The notes beneath the pieces are model-generated. The model ran no database searches and was not told the origin of the DNA. It saw nothing but the letters and a program-made list of their open reading frames with translations. Shown piece by piece: positions 14,318-16,899 of a stretch of DNA of 16,899 bases. Each line of letters opens with the position of its first letter. Position 1 is the stretch's first letter. This stretch comes from DATLFI01 sp035524895 (GTDB taxonomy: Bacteria; Acidobacteriota; Thermoanaerobaculia; Multivoradales; Multivoraceae). Made by a program: the position numbers and the translations under genes. The DNA lies in contig DATLFI010000136.1 of assembly GCA_035524895.1 (NCBI GenBank), positions 1 through 16,899 on the forward strand. Direction: 5' to 3'.

Positions 14318-14575
14318 GCGCGGAGCCGAGGCTGTTGCCCACCCACCGCTGGGCTCAAGGGTACGCGCCCAAACTCGCGCAGCTTCGCCACCGTCGCTCG
14401 CGCGATCACTTCGGCCCCCGTCGCGGTGGCGTGCACCAGGTCGTAGCGACCGAACATCTCGTCTCCAGGATACTCGACCGCGTGGTGCGCGAAGGCGGAC
14501 TCGACGTCGACCACCGGGAGCCGATGGCGGGCCGCCGCCTCGCACACGAGCGCGGTCCCGCGTCGCGACCCTGAC
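14314..14575 (-). pseudogene. 5'-truncated SGNH/GDSL hydrolase remnant
   Basis: The frame ending at 14314 encodes roughly 75 residues that read as the C-terminus of an SGNH/GDSL esterase: LVCEAAARHRLPVVDV, then GDEMFGRYDLVHATATGAEV. The conserved D-x-x-H of block V is seen as DLVHATATG. No N-terminal GDS block can exist in the 23 nt left before the glycosyltransferase stop, and no credible start with a ribosome binding site precedes it; a GTG at 14547 is the only option. Its stop overlaps the cupin start as ATGA. I read it as the tail of an operon gene whose front was deleted. A 77-residue functional product from the GTG is less likely. Confidence 0.65.
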
Positions 14576-14597
14576 CTCGCTGGGTCGCGATGCGGAC

Positions 14598-16899
14598 TCA
14601 CTGCCGGGCGGGTAGCGACCGCAAGAACTCGGCCGCCGCGCGGCCGACCGCCTCCGGCGACCACTTGCGCGACGCCTCGGCGCGCGCAGCGGCGGCTATG
14701 CGGGTCCACAGCTCGTGGTCGCGGCACAAGCGAACGATGCGCGACGCCAGCTCCTCGGCGCTGTCGCCGATCATCGCGGTCTCGCCGTCGCGCAGGTCCA
14801 TGCCCTCGGCACCGATCGGCGTGGTCACCACCGGCAGGCCGCAGGCCATCGCCTCGGCAACCTTGCCTTTGATGCCGGAGCCGAAGCGCATCGGTGCCAC
14901 CGACACCAGCGCGCGCTCCAGGAATGGCTGCAGGTGCGGCGCGTAACCCACCACCTCGACGCCCGGCGCGTCCAGCGCCACGATCTCGGGACTCGGCGAG
15001 TTGCCGACCAGCCGCAGTGTGGTCTCGGGCAGCTCCGCGCGCACCAGCGGCAGGACCCGCTCGACCAGGAACAGTGCCGCGTCGACGTTGGGCTCGTGGC
15101 TGAACCCGCCGACGAACAGGAGGCCGCTGCGTCCGTTCCGGCCCGGTGGCTCGACGTCGGCGTGGTGCACCGTCGGCACCACGCCGACACGCACCTGCGG
15201 CCCGAGCTCGCGCTCGAGCACGCGGCGCTCCTCCTCGGTCACCGTGAGCACCGCGTCTGCCTGGCGGTAGACGGCGAGCTCGCGCTCGCGTGTGGCGAGC
15301 GCGCGACGCTCGGCCTCGCGGTCGCCCCGGAGCGCCGAGGCGCGCAGCTCGCGCAGCCAGTGCAGGTCGTAGGTGTCGACCACGAAGCGACTCTGCGGCG
15401 AGCACCGGCGCACCAGGTCGACGGTGCGCTCGGCGAGCTGGTACAACGAGCACACCACCGTTTCGTAGTGGACTTCCCGCAGCACCGCCGCGATATCGAC
15501 GTCGCGGCCGCCGACCGCACGCGCCATCGCCGGGTGGAAGACCGTCACCCCGTGGCGTTCGAGCGGACGCAAGTACTCGTCGACGCAATACTCCTGCAGG
15601 TATGCATAGGCGACGTCGAAGTCGCGGGCGAGCAATCGCAGTAGATGGTAGAGACGCCCGCCACCCGCCGAGCGATCGGGGGCCGGCACGATGTCACCGA
15701 TGTAGAGCAGGGCCGATTGCGCGCGCGACGAGGCTCGCGACATCGCTGGACGCCACTGGCTGCGCGGGCGGGTGGCGAGCTCCGCTCGCCAACGCGACAC
15801 GAAGCGTGGGCGGTGCTGCTCCATGAGTCGCACCGCGTCAGCCGCGGCCGTGCCGTACTCGTGGTGGTAGACGGTCGCGTTGGGCTCGTAGAGCGTCTTC
15901 CAACCCGCGGCGCGGGCCTTGAACGAGAGGTCGACGTCCTCGTAGTACCCCGGCGAGAAGCACGCCTCGAACGCCCCGACCCGCTCGAGCACTTCGCGCT
16001 TGACCAGCAAGCAGGCCGCCGAGCAAAAGTCGACTTCGCGCCGCTGGTGGAATGCCGCGCTCTCGGGGTTCTCGGTGCGACCGAGCGCGCGCACGCCGCC
16101 GTCCTGGTAGACCTCGCTGCCGGCCTCCTGCAGCCTGCCGTCGGGGTACACCAGCCGCACACCGACGAGACCGATGTTGGGCGCCGCGTACGCGGTGCGT
16201 ACCAGGGTGTCGAGCCAGCCCTCGGTGACGCGGGTGTCGTTGTTGAGGAACACGACGTCCCAGCGCGGGTACCGCGCCACGATCGCGTTGCTCGCCTCGA
16301 CGAAGCCCACGTTCACCGGCGAGAAGATCGCATCGACTTCGCCGCGCCGTCCGAGCAGCAGCTCGCGCGAGCCGTCTGTGGAGCCCTGATCGAACACGCA
16401 CACGCGGAAATGTGGATACCGGGTGTACCGGCCGATGCTGTCGAGACATTGCTCGAGCAGGTCTCGACGGTTCCAGTGCGGGATCGCGATCACCACCGGC
16501 GGCAGCGAAGGATCGTCGGCCCATCCGGCGGGCGGATCGACGACGAGGGTGCTCTCGTTCTCTTGCGCTGCGTCGAGCGGTGTCGCCAGCTCGGCGACTG
16601 CCGCCGGAAGCACGCCCGAGCCAGCGCGCTCCTCGCGCTCCTCGAGACGGCTCGCCGCGCCGGCCAGGTCGATCGCGGCCGGCTCGACTGCAGCCGCGGC
16701 CTGGCTGTCGTCGGCGCTCACCGAAGGTGTCGGCCGACCGAGCACCCCCTCGAGGGTCCTGCGGTAGAGCCGTTCGAACCGGCCGCCCGACGGCAGCACG
16801 CGGTCGCGCCACCCGCGGTAACGATCCAGCAGCCGCCAGCCGGCCGAGCGGCGCATCGCGGTGTTCTCAGCGAGCGCGCGGCCGAGCTCGTGCTGCAGA
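14598..16899 (-). CDS. Two-domain glycosyltransferase (GT2 plus GT4), 5' end outside window
   Basis: At least 766 residues; the frame is open to the right edge, so the ATG at 16856 need not be the start. Residues below are numbered from that ATG. A helical lead (GWRLLDRYRGWRDRVLP) resembles the linker behind coiled coils in large surface-polysaccharide enzymes. A GT2 domain spans about 118-360: VVIAIPHWNRRDLLEQCLDS, NND at 205-207 (DxD equivalent, metal and nucleotide-sugar binding) and YYEDVDLSFKARAAG. A GT4-type GT-B domain spans about 380-745: FVGGFSHEPNVDA, then GSGIKGKVAEAMACGLPVV (donor-binding region). The product likely acts at the cytoplasmic membrane face in O-antigen or capsule assembly. 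The sugar donors are unknown. Confidence 0.92.
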   Translation of the reverse strand, partial: LQHELGRALAENTAMRRSAGWRLLDRYRGWRDRVLPSGGRFERLYRRTLEGVLGRPTPSVSADDSQAAAAVEPAAIDLAGAASRLEEREERAGSGVLPAAVAELATPLDAAQENESTLVVDPPAGWADDPSLPPVVIAIPHWNRRDLLEQCLDSIGRYTRYPHFRVCVFDQGSTDGSRELLLGRRGEVDAIFSPVNVGFVEASNAIVARYPRWDVVFLNNDTRVTEGWLDTLVRTAYAAPNIGLVGVRLVYPDGRLQEAGSEVYQDGGVRALGRTENPESAAFHQRREVDFCSAACLLVKREVLERVGAFEACFSPGYYEDVDLSFKARAAGWKTLYEPNATVYHHEYGTAAADAVRLMEQHRPRFVSRWRAELATRPRSQWRPAMSRASSRAQSALLYIGDIVPAPDRSAGGGRLYHLLRLLARDFDVAYAYLQEYCVDEYLRPLERHGVTVFHPAMARAVGGRDVDIAAVLREVHYETVVCSLYQLAERTVDLVRRCSPQSRFVVDTYDLHWLRELRASALRGDREAERRALATRERELAVYRQADAVLTVTEEERRVLERELGPQVRVGVVPTVHHADVEPPGRNGRSGLLFVGGFSHEPNVDAALFLVERVLPLVRAELPETTLRLVGNSPSPEIVALDAPGVEVVGYAPHLQPFLERALVSVAPMRFGSGIKGKVAEAMACGLPVVTTPIGAEGMDLRDGETAMIGDSAEELASRIVRLCRDHELWTRIAAAARAEASRKWSPEAVGRAAAEFLRSLPARQ

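Noticed and set aside
1..16899. CRISPR array, rRNA, prophage or restriction-system genes
   Set aside because: No regularly spaced repeats, rRNA-like stretches, phage structural motifs or nuclease/methylase motifs were seen.

Overview
The window is high-GC DNA (judged by eye) with strongly coding-biased third positions. It comes from a Gram-negative-type bacterium: two proteins carry lipobox signal peptides. The genes do not fix the phylum. Acidobacteriota, Myxococcota-like or planctomycete-like lineages would all fit, and this is inference only.

Region 1 (1-4536) is a chromosomal-type integron. A complete integron integrase (intI, 3451-4536, minus strand) is followed in the same transcriptional direction by an attI-like site. 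Next comes an array of at least three cassettes, all on the minus strand: a HAD hydrolase (1214-1927), a VOC/glyoxalase-fold protein (685-1074) and a YcxB-like membrane protein (12-530), running off the left edge. Two attC sites are readable (545-610 and 1090-1219), with R''/R' cores, pairable L''/L' boxes and the usual extra unpaired base. The integrase's 3' end, not its 5' end, faces attI, which is the rare 'inverted integrase' layout. The lower apparent GC of the cassettes, their dissimilar attC sites and their ~20-nt leaders indicate acquired cassettes.

An ISL3-type insertion sequence (1958-3255, 8-bp target duplication) sits between integrase and cassettes. One edge of its target duplication coincides with the predicted crossover point of the attI core. 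Its transposase gene carries a one-base frameshift, so the insertion may be fixed and the integron may no longer accept cassettes at attI. The transposase runs in the cassette direction and stops 36 nt before the first cassette gene, so IS read-through could drive the cassettes.

Region 2 (4603-8144) looks like ordinary chromosome: a PLP aminotransferase diverges from a Leu/Glu-type amino-acid dehydrogenase, which is followed by the NAD(P) pyrophosphohydrolase NudC. The first two are nitrogen/amino-acid enzymes; NudC handles NAD(H).

Region 3 (8164-12490) is a minus-strand set of three genes: a penicillin-acylase-family lipoprotein, a GH113-like glycosidase lipoprotein, and a shikimate-kinase-fold protein that has lost its Walker A loop. 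Convergent nudC and the kinase-like gene share a perfect 10-bp inverted repeat over their 3' ends.

Region 4 (12710-16899) holds an exported SurE nucleotidase on the plus strand. Convergent to it is a minus-strand run: a two-domain glycosyltransferase (5' end beyond the right edge), a 5'-truncated remnant of an SGNH/GDSL hydrolase, and a ChrR-like cupin whose start overlaps the remnant's stop. No rRNA, tRNA or CRISPR array was found. No gene-free stretch exceeds about 220 bases outside the insertion sequence.
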